The notes below the pieces were generated by a model, which saw only the letters and a list, made by a program, of their open reading frames with translations, did no database searches and had not been told where the DNA came from. From positions 1-26,066 of the forward strand of contig CALBBA010000040.1 of assembly GCA_937926755.1 (NCBI GenBank): a stretch of DNA of 26,066 nt. The letters run 5' to 3'. This document shows positions 1 through 6,750 of this stretch, in pieces. This DNA is from an uncultured Collinsella sp. Its GTDB lineage: Bacteria; Actinomycetota; Coriobacteriia; Coriobacteriales; Coriobacteriaceae. The position numbers and the translations under genes were made by a program. How positions within the stretch are numbered: the first letter of the stretch is position 1; each line of letters opens with the position of its first letter.

Positions 1-344
1 CCGGTGGACATGTCGACGCCCGGGGTGTCATTCATGTTGGGATGGCCCTGCAGGTGGCTGCCGATGTGGCGCAGCGTCTCGAGATCCTCCTTGGGGAAGA
101 ACCCGCGCTCGGCGAGCACGGCGTACAGGCCCGGAGCGCAGTGGCCCTTGGAGAGCACAAAGCGATCGCGATCGGCCTTGTGAGGGTCAGCAGGATCGAT
201 ATTCATTTCCTCAAAGTACAGATACGTCATGATGTCGGCAGCACCGAGCGATCCACCCGGATGTCCCGACTTGGCCGCGTGAACCGCAGTCACGACACCC
301 TTCCTGACCTCATTGGCGACCTTCGCCAGCTCCTGGTTGGTCAT
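1..344 (-). CDS. Transketolase, N-terminal (TPP-binding) subunit, partial at window edge
   Basis: The reading frame starts at the ATG at 344-342 and is still open at position 1, so only about 114 codons are present. The protein begins MTNQELAKVANEVRKG and contains SGHPGGSLGAADIM (residues 26-39) and an FVLSKGHCAPGLYA block. Both are typical of the thiamine-diphosphate domain of transketolase; the GHPGG histidine is His28. Transketolase moves two-carbon units between sugar phosphates in the cytoplasm. The start resembles split transketolases, where this domain is a separate subunit of roughly 270-280 residues and the C-terminal half is the next gene. That layout is inference because the gene leaves the window. 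A GAGAGG ribosome-binding site lies 8 bases upstream of the ATG. It is the last visible gene of the PTS/GatZ/TalC operon, 63 bp after the transaldolase stop. Confidence 0.9.
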   Translation of the reverse strand, partial: MTNQELAKVANEVRKGVVTAVHAAKSGHPGGSLGAADIMTYLYFEEMNIDPADPHKADRDRFVLSKGHCAPGLYAVLAERGFFPKEDLETLRHIGSHLQGHPNMNDTPGVDMST

Positions 345-367
345 ACGAATTCCTCTCTTGAGAACAA

Positions 368-396
368 CCCCGGCACCGGATGACGCGATGCCGGGG
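368..396 (-). terminator. Intergenic hairpin between transaldolase and transketolase genes (attenuator or partial terminator)
   Basis: The perfect 8-bp arms CCCCGGCA (368-375) and TGCCGGGG (389-396) enclose a 13-base loop. On the transcribed minus strand only a weak U run (TTGTTCTC) follows. Partial termination or mRNA processing is therefore more likely than a full stop, consistent with co-directional genes on both sides. Confidence 0.4.
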
Positions 397-407
397 CAAT
401 CCACTCG

Positions 408-1091
408 TTAAGCCTGAGCGACGACCTTCTGCCAATCAGCCTCAAAAGAGGCAAGGCCCTGGTCGGTCAGCGGGTGATGCAAGCATTTCTTAAGAGCGGC
501 CATGGGGACGGTCGCAATGTCGGCACCAAGCAGCGCCGCCTGGGTCACATGGTTGGGCGTGCGGACCGAAGCGGTGATGATCTCAACGGTGTCGTCGACG
601 TTCTTGCCGGTCCAGTCATAGTTCTTGATGCAAGTCACAACATTGTCGAGCTGCGAGATACCGTCCTCGGCGATGTCATCGAAGCGCCCCACAAACGGGC
701 TGATGTAGCGAGCGCCGGCGTTGGCGGCCATCAAGGCCTGGGTCGGCGAGAAAACAAGCGTCATGTTGACGCGCACACCTGCGTCGGCCAGGGCGCGGCA
801 GGCGGCAAGGCCGGCCTCGCACACGGGAAGCTTAACCACGATGTTGGGAGCGAGGGCGGCAAGACGCTTGCCCTCCTCGATCATGCCCTCGGCAGTAGTC
901 GCGGTAGACTCGGCGGACACGGGCAGACCCTCGCAGAGCTCGGCAATCTTGAGCATATGGGGCTCAAAGTCGGCAAGCTTGCCGCCGGTCTTGGCGTACA
1001 GGGACGGGTTGGTGGTAACACCGGCCAGGCAGCCCCAGCTCTTGGCCTCGGCAATCTCGTCCAGATTGGCGGTATCGATAAAGAACTTCAT
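408..1091 (-). CDS. TalC/MipB-type transaldolase (or fructose-6-phosphate aldolase)
   Basis: This is a 227-residue class I aldolase of the small transaldolase family (usual length about 215-225). It begins MKFFIDTANLDEI, followed by LAGVTTNPSLYAK, the Schiff-base lysine Lys87 in NIVVKLPV, and the C-terminal HPLTDQGLASFEADW. The reading frame can extend to a TTG at 1106, but the ATG at 1091 is preferred: it matches the family N-terminus and has AAGGGG six bases upstream. Residue 133 (ISPFVGRFDD) is Phe. Fructose-6-phosphate aldolase of E. coli has Tyr here, while TalC-type transaldolases have Phe, so I favour transaldolase. It would interconvert sedoheptulose-7-P/glyceraldehyde-3-P and erythrose-4-P/fructose-6-P. 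It sits between GatZ and transketolase genes in one operon. Confidence 0.9.
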   Translation of the reverse strand: MKFFIDTANLDEIAEAKSWGCLAGVTTNPSLYAKTGGKLADFEPHMLKIAELCEGLPVSAESTATTAEGMIEEGKRLAALAPNIVVKLPVCEAGLAACRALADAGVRVNMTLVFSPTQALMAANAGARYISPFVGRFDDIAEDGISQLDNVVTCIKNYDWTGKNVDDTVEIITASVRTPNHVTQAALLGADIATVPMAALKKCLHHPLTDQGLASFEADWQKVVAQA

Positions 1092-1127
1092 GGTGAACCC
1101 CTTCAAAGGAAGCTAAAACTCAAAAGA

Positions 1128-1158
1128 ATGGGACAAAGGGACCGCCCCTTTGTCCCAT
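1128..1158. repeat. REP-like palindrome with GGGACA core
   Basis: The perfect 13-bp arms ATGGGACAAAGGG (1128-1140) and its complement (1146-1158) enclose a 5-base loop. On the transcribed strand the stem is followed by TTCTTTT, so it may also act as a terminator or attenuator between gatZ and the transaldolase gene. The GGGACA core is shared with the palindrome at 15629-15690, suggesting an interspersed repeat family. Confidence 0.6.
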
Positions 1159-1160
1159 GT

Positions 1161-1196
1161 GCCGGGCCTGCAGCTGGGACATGCCCCAGGCCCGGC
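1161..1196. repeat. Second hairpin adjacent to the REP-like palindrome
   Basis: The perfect 10-bp arms GCCGGGCCTG (1161-1170) and CAGGCCCGGC (1187-1196) have a 16-base loop. The hairpin is only 2 bp from the preceding palindrome. Together the two occupy most of the 124-bp gap between gatZ and the transaldolase gene. Confidence 0.55.
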
Positions 1197-1215
1197 GTCG
1201 CGTAGGAAAAGCTAC

Positions 1216-2490
1216 TTACTCGGCAAGAGCGGCCTCGATGCGGGTCGTGACGCCCTTGAGGTTAAGACCGACGACGTACTGCTTGATCGGGCGCTTGATG
1301 TGCTCGATCACAAAGCGCTTGCCGTCGATGTCCTGGGCAGCGAGGTTGCGATAGAGCTTCTCGACCTGCTCCTTGACCTCAGGATCGTTGAACGCATAGT
1401 GGCCGGAGACATCCAGGATCTTCAGACTGAGCTCATCGTCGGCAAGGATGTCATCGACCTGCAGGTTGACGTCGTCGCCAGTCATCCACTTGCGCCAGCG
1501 CTCGGTCTTGATGGCCTTGACCAGCAGGGTGTGATACAGGTCGGAGGGGTCATCGCACAGACCGTTGTCGACCAGGATCTGCTCGGTAGCGCAGAGCTTG
1601 AGGTAAGCGCGGGTCTCCTCGGTGCCGTACTGAGGGGCGACATTGGAAGCGGTCACGTGAGCCGGGATGTGCTCGAGCAGCGTCGCGTCATCCAGGTAGT
1701 CGGCGTTGTGCTCCTTCAGACCCACGCCGTAGCGCTTGGCCATATCGGCAAGCTCGCGAGCGTTCTTGAAGTTGTAATGGCCGACCTGCTCGGTCCAACG
1801 GGTAAGCGTGCCGGTCTGACCGACGATAAAGGTGGGCATGGGGCAGCCGCGCTTCTCGAGCTCGGGCTGCAGCTGAGAAATGAACTCCTCGTACTTATCG
1901 GTGGAGGTCAGGCCGCCATTGGTCTCCTCGGTACCGACCTCATAGGCGACCTCGGGCAGGTTATGCTCGCGACGGTACTGCTCAAGGTAGTCGATAAGAT
2001 CGATCGTACGGCGAAGCACCACGTCGAGCGGAATAACCTTGCCGATCTGATAGGGGTCCTTGGTGGGGTCGACCATCAGCAGGTCAAAGCCCGCCTCCAT
2101 GTCGGCGACAAAGGACTTGCGGGCGAGCTCCATGGCCTCGTCCTCGGGCAGGTGGGCGTTACGCTCCTCGTCGCGCTGCCACGGACCGCCGTGATCGCGG
2201 CACAGGTAGTACGGACCGGTGTAACCCACCTCATCGGCAACCTTCTTGATGTCGGCGGCAAAGCGCGTCTGGTCCCAACCGTTAACGTAGCCGGCGCCCA
2301 TCTCGTCCATATCGACCTGGTTGCGGCTGGCGATAAACATGGGCGGGAAATCCTCGTCCTTGGCAAGCTCGAACACGGCCTGAATCAGGTTGGGGCTCAT
2401 GGGGCCAATGCCGACCATGGTTGCGTGATCGCCGCTATCCTGCAGCTTGAGCATGCCCTGAACGGCCTGACGGATGGTGAGGTTGGACAT
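1216..2490 (-). CDS. Class II D-tagatose-bisphosphate aldolase, non-catalytic subunit (GatZ/KbaZ family)
   Basis: The 424-residue protein (E. coli GatZ is about 420) has the family's N-terminal GMLKLQDSGDHATMVGIGPMSPNLI region, LCRDHGGPWQRDE (about 97-109), a VDPTKDPYQIG block, VAYEVGTEETNGG and the C-terminal IKQYVVGLN. In known systems GatZ or KbaZ supports the catalytic subunit GatY or KbaY, which cleaves tagatose-1,6-bisphosphate to dihydroxyacetone phosphate and glyceraldehyde-3-phosphate. No GatY/KbaY gene is visible in this window. The ribosome-binding site AGAAGGAG lies six bases before the ATG. The gene follows the PTS IIBC gene after a 144-bp structured gap and precedes the transaldolase. 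The family call is secure, but the actual substrate is uncertain. Confidence 0.9.
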   Translation of the reverse strand: MSNLTIRQAVQGMLKLQDSGDHATMVGIGPMSPNLIQAVFELAKDEDFPPMFIASRNQVDMDEMGAGYVNGWDQTRFAADIKKVADEVGYTGPYYLCRDHGGPWQRDEERNAHLPEDEAMELARKSFVADMEAGFDLLMVDPTKDPYQIGKVIPLDVVLRRTIDLIDYLEQYRREHNLPEVAYEVGTEETNGGLTSTDKYEEFISQLQPELEKRGCPMPTFIVGQTGTLTRWTEQVGHYNFKNARELADMAKRYGVGLKEHNADYLDDATLLEHIPAHVTASNVAPQYGTEETRAYLKLCATEQILVDNGLCDDPSDLYHTLLVKAIKTERWRKWMTGDDVNLQVDDILADDELSLKILDVSGHYAFNDPEVKEQVEKLYRNLAAQDIDGKRFVIEHIKRPIKQYVVGLNLKGVTTRIEAALAE

Positions 2491-2559
2491 TTTGTTCTCC
2501 TTCTCCAGAGGATTTTTGACAAAAGTTCCCTGGGACCCAGATGTGGGCCCTATCAGTAC

Positions 2560-2620
2560 GGATGGATTTTGTTGTGTAGGGGCGGTTGTGCGGAGTCAAA
2601 TCCATCCCTCCGCACAACCG
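2560..2620 (-). promoter_or_regulatory. Candidate H-type pseudoknot / alternative-stem RNA element between PTS and gatZ
   Basis: There are two interleaved perfect inverted repeats. Stem 1 pairs 2583-2595 with 2608-2620 (13 bp, CGGTTGTGCGGAG and its complement). Stem 2 pairs GGATGGATTT (2560-2569) with AAATCCATCC (2598-2607), so it uses ten of the twelve bases in the stem 1 loop. This is the topology of an H-type pseudoknot, or of two competing structures, in the polycistronic mRNA about 70 nt upstream of the gatZ start. A third weak hairpin (GGGCCCA/TGGGTCCC) lies at about 2531-2550. The role is not known. Attenuation, RNA processing and translational control are all possible. Confidence 0.55.
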
Positions 2621-2634
2621 GAGTCCTTAAAGGT

Positions 2635-4107
2635 TTACTTGGCCTGCTTATCGAGCGTGGGCTTCATGGCAATCAGGATTGCAGCGGCGACCACGGCGCC
2701 AATCACGATGTCCAGGCAGAACAGCGCGACGTTGTTGGTGGCAAGGGCGACGATAAAGCCACCGTGCGGGACGTAGCAGTCGATGCCCTGGAAGGCGGCA
2801 AGTGCCGCACCCACGGCAGAGCCGATGCAAATGCCGGGCAGGGTGTGACCGAGGTCCTTGACCGCGAAGGGGATAGCGCCCTCGGTAATACCGATGCAGC
2901 CCATGAACAGCGCGGAGATGCCCATCTGGCGGTCAGCGTCATCGAACTTGTTCTTGGCGATGAGCGCAGCGAGGCCACAGGCGATCGGGGGAACGGCGAC
3001 GGCGACGCGGAACATACCGTTAGGACCGTAGATACCGGAGGCCATGATGGCCATGGTGAAGGTCGAGGCGGTCTTGTTGATGGGGCCACCCATATCGAAG
3101 GCGGTCATAACGCCAATGACCAGACCCAGGACAACTGCGGAACCGCCCTGCAGGCTGCCGAGCACGCCGGTGAGCCAGTCCATCACAAAGCCAAGCGGCG
3201 TGGCCAGGATGTAGATATAGGCCATGCCCAGGACAAGCGAGGTCAGAATCGGGATGATCAGGATGGGCATGATGGTCTGGATGGTGTTGTTGACCTTCCA
3301 GGTCTTCATCCAGCGGACAAAGTAGCCGCAGATGACCGCCATGATCATGGCGCCCAAGAAGCCGGTCGAAACGCTGTTGCCGTTAGGGGTAACGACTGCG
3401 TTGTTGACCAGGTAGCCCAGGACAAAACCGGGGGCGAGCGCGGGCTTGCCGGCCATCGAGTAGGAGATGTATGCCGCAAGCACCGGGATCATCATGGAGA
3501 TGCCGGCCATGCCGATGGTGTTAAGGCTCACCATCAGCGGGTTCGTAACCTCCATGCCGTTGGCGCCGGCGGTACCGGATGCCAGCGAGAAGGCAAGAAA
3601 CACGCCGCCGATAACGACGATGGGGATAAAATAGGAAACGCCGGTATTGAATGCATTGAGCAGCGTCTTGCCAGGATCGGCAAAGATAGACTGCTTGGAC
3701 GCCGGTGTCGGGGCCTGCGGGGCAGCGGAGACGGCCTTCTTCTCTGCCTTGGCCTCGGCCTTGGGCGCGTCAACGGCGCCACCCGTCGCCTTGATAATCT
3801 CAATGGCCTGGTCGATGATCTTTACCGGATCGGCGATTACATCCGAGGTGCCGACCTTCAGGAACTTGCCCTCGGCCATCTTCTGCTCAAAACGGTCCTC
3901 GTTCTCGACACCCACGTCGACGGACTCCAGGACCAGGTCGGCGGAGTCCACGTCTTCCTGCGTGAGCTCATTCTCGATACCCAGGCCACCCTGAGCCTCG
4001 ACCTTGCACTCGATGCCACGGGCGGCGCATTCATCCTGAATCGCCTTCTGGGCCATATACGTGTGGGCGATACCCACAGTACAGGCGGCAACGCCTACGA
4101 TCTTCAT
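2635..4107 (-). CDS. PTS sugar transporter, fructose-family IIB-IIC fusion
   Basis: The 490-residue membrane permease and phosphotransferase has an N-terminal IIB domain (about 1-105). Its phosphorylated cysteine is Cys9 in ACTVGIAHTYMAQ, the fructose-family P-loop signature. An Ala/Lys/Pro-rich linker follows (about 110-140). The IIC domain (about 145-485) has multiple hydrophobic helices and the motifs DMGGPINKTAS (338-348) and GITEGAIPFA. It would import and phosphorylate a sugar, probably fructose-like. No IIA domain is fused or adjacent, so IIA and HPr must come from elsewhere. The frame extends upstream to 4209, but the ATG at 4107 matches the IIB N-terminus and has GAGGGA about 6-8 bases upstream. 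It is the first gene of the operon, divergent from the LacI-family regulator. Confidence 0.92.
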   Translation of the reverse strand: MKIVGVAACTVGIAHTYMAQKAIQDECAARGIECKVEAQGGLGIENELTQEDVDSADLVLESVDVGVENEDRFEQKMAEGKFLKVGTSDVIADPVKIIDQAIEIIKATGGAVDAPKAEAKAEKKAVSAAPQAPTPASKQSIFADPGKTLLNAFNTGVSYFIPIVVIGGVFLAFSLASGTAGANGMEVTNPLMVSLNTIGMAGISMMIPVLAAYISYSMAGKPALAPGFVLGYLVNNAVVTPNGNSVSTGFLGAMIMAVICGYFVRWMKTWKVNNTIQTIMPILIIPILTSLVLGMAYIYILATPLGFVMDWLTGVLGSLQGGSAVVLGLVIGVMTAFDMGGPINKTASTFTMAIMASGIYGPNGMFRVAVAVPPIACGLAALIAKNKFDDADRQMGISALFMGCIGITEGAIPFAVKDLGHTLPGICIGSAVGAALAAFQGIDCYVPHGGFIVALATNNVALFCLDIVIGAVVAAAILIAMKPTLDKQAK

Positions 4108-4522
4108 TGCTTCCCTCTTTTCATAGAGTTGCGTGCGCAAGACACCGTTTGCGGAGGCCTCCGGAGCATCCCCTGCCGTTTGGACTTGCTGTCTTTTCGA
4201 CAAGAACAATATAGGTGCTCGTTTTTCTTAATGCCAGCTTATTTCGGTAAACGCGCAGGTCAGAGCGTTGGTTATGCGATTTAGTTATGCGTTTAACCAA
4301 AAATGAATCCTGCGATTTTGCCCTCGATTTCAAAAGTCAAGAAGTATTTGATTTTCTCGGTAGACGGCAGATGCGCATGCCGGTCACAAATTTCGACCCC
4401 ACCCGTATGCCGCATTTGTTGCATACTCATATGAAAGGAAAAAGCCGCTCACCGAAGCGTATCCTTCACCAAGACTCAAAGTCATCATGTTGGAAAATGC
4501 TCATCTGTCGGAAGGAGTCGCT
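4108..4522. promoter_or_regulatory. Divergent control region (415 bp) between PTS operon and LacI-family regulator; candidate operators
   Basis: No gene is supported here. Visible signals are an inverted repeat TTGGTTA (4268-4274) / TAACCAA (4294-4300), a direct repeat of GTTATGCG at 4271-4278 and 4284-4291, and a 6-10-6 inverted repeat GTATGC/GCATAC (4405-4410, 4421-4426). LacI-family proteins bind inverted repeats, so these are candidate operators for the adjacent regulator. None matches a named operator consensus that I can cite. Confidence 0.4.
4208..4236 (-). promoter_or_regulatory. Candidate promoter of the PTS/GatZ/TalC/transketolase operon
   Basis: On the minus strand the -35-like TGGCAT (4236-4231) and -10-like TATATT (4213-4208) are separated by exactly 17 bp. 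The predicted start is about 95 nt upstream of the PTS ATG. The region is clearly more AT-rich than the flanking genes. The -35 match is weak. Confidence 0.4.
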
Positions 4523-5533
4523 GTGGCAAAACAGCGCGTTACGATCGCAGACGTCGCTCGAGAGGCGGGAACCTCGACGGCAAGCGTCTCGTATTACCTC
4601 AACGACAAACGAGAAAAGCTTAGCGAGAAGACGCAGAACAAAATCGCGCGCGTCATTAAGGAACTCGGATACGTTCCCAACGCCCAAGCGCAGACGCTCA
4701 CCGGCAAGCAAACCCACGTCATTGCCATCATCATTTTGGATAACACCAACAAATGGGCGGGGCTCGTTCTCAATGGCATGGAGCAGGTCATGCTCCCCGC
4801 GGGCTACCAGACGGTCGTTTGCACGAGCAACTTTAACCCCGAGACCGAGCTCATGTACGTCGACAAGATGCTCTCGCTGGGCGTCGATGGCTTCATCATC
4901 CAGCCCACGGCAAACTTCAAAGCCGTGCATGACCGCATTAGACGCGCCGGCAAGCCGGTCGTCTTTTTCGATGCGGCCATCTATAGCCCAGGTACCAGCT
5001 GGATCAAAACCAACCTTTACGACGGCGTGTACAACGCCACACAGGCACTCCTCGACGCCGGCTACGAAGATTTCTTTTCCATTGCCGCCAACATGACCGA
5101 AATGCGCACCCGCATGGAGCGTTTTCAGGGGTATGCCGAGGCGCTGGCAGCGAACGGGCAGCTCTACAAAGCGATTCCCATCGATCACAACAAGCCGTCA
5201 ATCAACGAGCTCACCGAATACTTTAAATTCAAGTTCAATCCCGCCAAGCGAACCCTTATCTTCGTGCAAAATCAGTGGGCACTTCCCCGTGTCTACAAGG
5301 CCCTCCAGCCAATGGCCCATCTGCTTCCGCAGCAAATCGGCCTTTTGGGACTCAACTGCGAAGACTGGACTAATCTCACCACACCGACCGTCTCCACCAT
5401 CATCGAGCCCGTCGACCAAGAAGGTCGCGAAGCAGCCGAGATGCTGCTCGCCCTACTTGACGGAAGCAGCGAACCCGGCGAGCAGCGCATTCTCGAGTGC
5501 AAGCTCAACTGGCTCGACTCCACCTCGATCTAG
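4523..5533 (+). CDS. LacI-family transcriptional regulator
   Basis: From the GTG at 4523 the product is 336 residues, typical of the family. The N-terminal helix-turn-helix QRVTIADVAREAGTSTASVS (about 4-23) is followed by the hinge region ending VPNAQAQTLTGKQ, then a periplasmic-binding-protein-like sensor domain. The frame also allows an ATG at 4487. I chose GTG because GGAAGGAG lies five bases upstream, the ATG has no ribosome-binding site, and most LacI proteins start just before this motif. It is divergent from the PTS operon and is the obvious candidate for its sugar-responsive control. The inducer is unknown. Confidence 0.92.
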   Translation: MAKQRVTIADVAREAGTSTASVSYYLNDKREKLSEKTQNKIARVIKELGYVPNAQAQTLTGKQTHVIAIIILDNTNKWAGLVLNGMEQVMLPAGYQTVVCTSNFNPETELMYVDKMLSLGVDGFIIQPTANFKAVHDRIRRAGKPVVFFDAAIYSPGTSWIKTNLYDGVYNATQALLDAGYEDFFSIAANMTEMRTRMERFQGYAEALAANGQLYKAIPIDHNKPSINELTEYFKFKFNPAKRTLIFVQNQWALPRVYKALQPMAHLLPQQIGLLGLNCEDWTNLTTPTVSTIIEPVDQEGREAAEMLLALLDGSSEPGEQRILECKLNWLDSTSI

Positions 5534-5538
5534 ACCGC

Positions 5539-5567
5539 GGGACAAATGAATCAGTAGCGTTTGTCTC
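5539..5567 (+). terminator. Weak hairpin after the LacI-family gene
   Basis: GGGACAAA (5539-5546) pairs with TTTGTCTC (5560-5567) with one G-T wobble and a 13-base loop. It starts about 6 bp after the regulator stop codon. No strong T run follows, so termination is uncertain. The GGGACAAA core resembles the palindrome at 1128-1158. Confidence 0.35.
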
Positions 5568-5599
5568 AAATCTTAAGTATTTGTTCGACAGAACGGCCC

Positions 5600-5627
5600 T
5601 TGCCGGCTCCTGCTAGACTGGTAGATT
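5600..5627 (+). promoter_or_regulatory. Candidate promoter of the nuclease gene
   Basis: TTGCCG (5600-5605) and TAGATT (5622-5627) are spaced 16 bp apart, 25 bp upstream of the ATG. This placement allows the AGGAG ribosome-binding site downstream of the predicted start. The -10 match is moderate. Confidence 0.4.
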
Positions 5628-5652
5628 CCCAACCGTCCATCCAGGAGCCGCA

Positions 5653-6636
5653 ATGTCGCGCAAGTCCGCCTACAAGCAAGTACTTTCCATCGGCGCCGCC
5701 GTGGTGCTGGGGTTTGCGCTGTTCACAGGGTCGCTCGACGGAGCGCCCAAGTTGTTGTCGCCGCAAAGTGATGAACAGGCGGCAGCTCTGGCCGAAAAAC
5801 AAAACGAAAGTCCCAGCCGCACCGACGACGAGGCGGACCTGGTCGATCGGCTCGAATCAGGAACGGCGAGCTCCCCCGACCCTCAAAACAGCCAGGACTC
5901 TGGCGATGGCTCCGATTCCGCCACAACCGACACCGGCGACGGCGCTTCCGCGGACAGCGCCGCCACCCCCATCGACGAGGTCGAAAACCCCGACCTCAAC
6001 CGCGCCCGCGGTGTTTATCTCAGCAGCATTCCCGACTACGCCGGCAACCCCTACGTTGCCCTGCGCGCCGACAGCACGCACCCGCTCGGCACACCATCAT
6101 TCACGCTCGATGAATACGAGCGCGCTACAGAAGAGGGTTGCTTTAAGAAGTTCTCCAAGCTTGACAGCCTGGGCCGCACCCGCAAAGCGCTCGCCTGCGT
6201 GGGCCCCGAATCACTCGGTCAAGGCGAGCGCGGCGATATCTCGCGTATCCATCCCGCTGGATGGCGCCAGCAGCGCTACGACTTTATTCCGGGCCAGAGC
6301 CTCTACAACCGCTGCCATCTCATCGCCTGGTCGCTCTGCGGCGAAAACGCCAACCGCAAGAATCTCCTCACCGGCACGCGTTATCTCAACGAGACAGGCA
6401 TGCTGCCGTTTGAGGAGCAGATTCTCGGCTACATCCGCGAGACGGGCAACCACGTGCTCTATCGCGTCACACCCATGTATAACGAAGAGGAACTTGTCTG
6501 CCGCGGCGTGCGCCTTGAGGCGCAATCGGTCGAGGACCACGGCAAGACCCTCTGCTTCCACGTGTACTGCTACAACCTGCAGCCGCATGTGCAGATCGAC
6601 TACGCCACCGGCCGCAATCAGGCCTCGGGGGACTAG
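5653..6636 (+). CDS. Secreted or membrane-anchored DNA/RNA non-specific endonuclease (EndA/streptodornase-like)
   Basis: The 327-residue protein has a basic N-terminus and one hydrophobic segment (about 9-26), a signal peptide or anchor. An Asp/Ser/Thr-rich low-complexity linker follows (about 50-115), then a nuclease domain (about 120-320). The domain has KLDSLGRTRKA (169-179) and the catalytic core YNRCHLIAWSL (218-228). His222 is the presumed general base, and the nearby asparagines of GENANRKNLL (230-239) supply the metal site, as in DNA-entry nucleases. The usual DRGH is replaced by NRCH. Seven cysteines occur in the domain, so disulphides are possible. AGGAG lies six bases before the ATG. 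Roles in DNA uptake, nutrient scavenging or interbacterial DNA degradation are inference. Confidence 0.85.
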   Translation: MSRKSAYKQVLSIGAAVVLGFALFTGSLDGAPKLLSPQSDEQAAALAEKQNESPSRTDDEADLVDRLESGTASSPDPQNSQDSGDGSDSATTDTGDGASADSAATPIDEVENPDLNRARGVYLSSIPDYAGNPYVALRADSTHPLGTPSFTLDEYERATEEGCFKKFSKLDSLGRTRKALACVGPESLGQGERGDISRIHPAGWRQQRYDFIPGQSLYNRCHLIAWSLCGENANRKNLLTGTRYLNETGMLPFEEQILGYIRETGNHVLYRVTPMYNEEELVCRGVRLEAQSVEDHGKTLCFHVYCYNLQPHVQIDYATGRNQASGD

Positions 6637-6683
6637 CCCCAAGCCACGACAAGAACCGATTTGCAACCCCACTGGGGATCAAA

Positions 6684-6716
6684 AAGGGCCGCCCTGGATT
6701 GCCCAGAGCGGCCCTT
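6684..6716 (-). terminator. Rho-independent terminator of the EF-G-like gene
   Basis: The arms AAGGGCCGC (6684-6692) and GCGGCCCTT (6708-6716), continued by CTGG/CCAG after one mismatch, form a strong hairpin. On the minus strand it is followed by CTTTTTGAT. It lies between the convergent nuclease and EF-G-like genes and could partly stop plus-strand transcription too. Confidence 0.8.
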
Positions 6717-6750
6717 GCATCGGCATGTATGTTGCAGGCAAAGCCACACG

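Noticed and set aside
1150..4284. Very long plus-strand open frame (1044 codons) opposite the PTS and gatZ genes
   Set aside because: It is antisense to two clear protein families, shows no recognisable domain, and is biased in the way expected from reading GC-rich codons on the reverse strand.
4487..4522. Upstream ATG start for the LacI-family regulator
   Set aside because: It adds 12 residues before the conserved helix-turn-helix start and lacks a ribosome-binding site, whereas the GTG at 4523 has GGAAGGAG.
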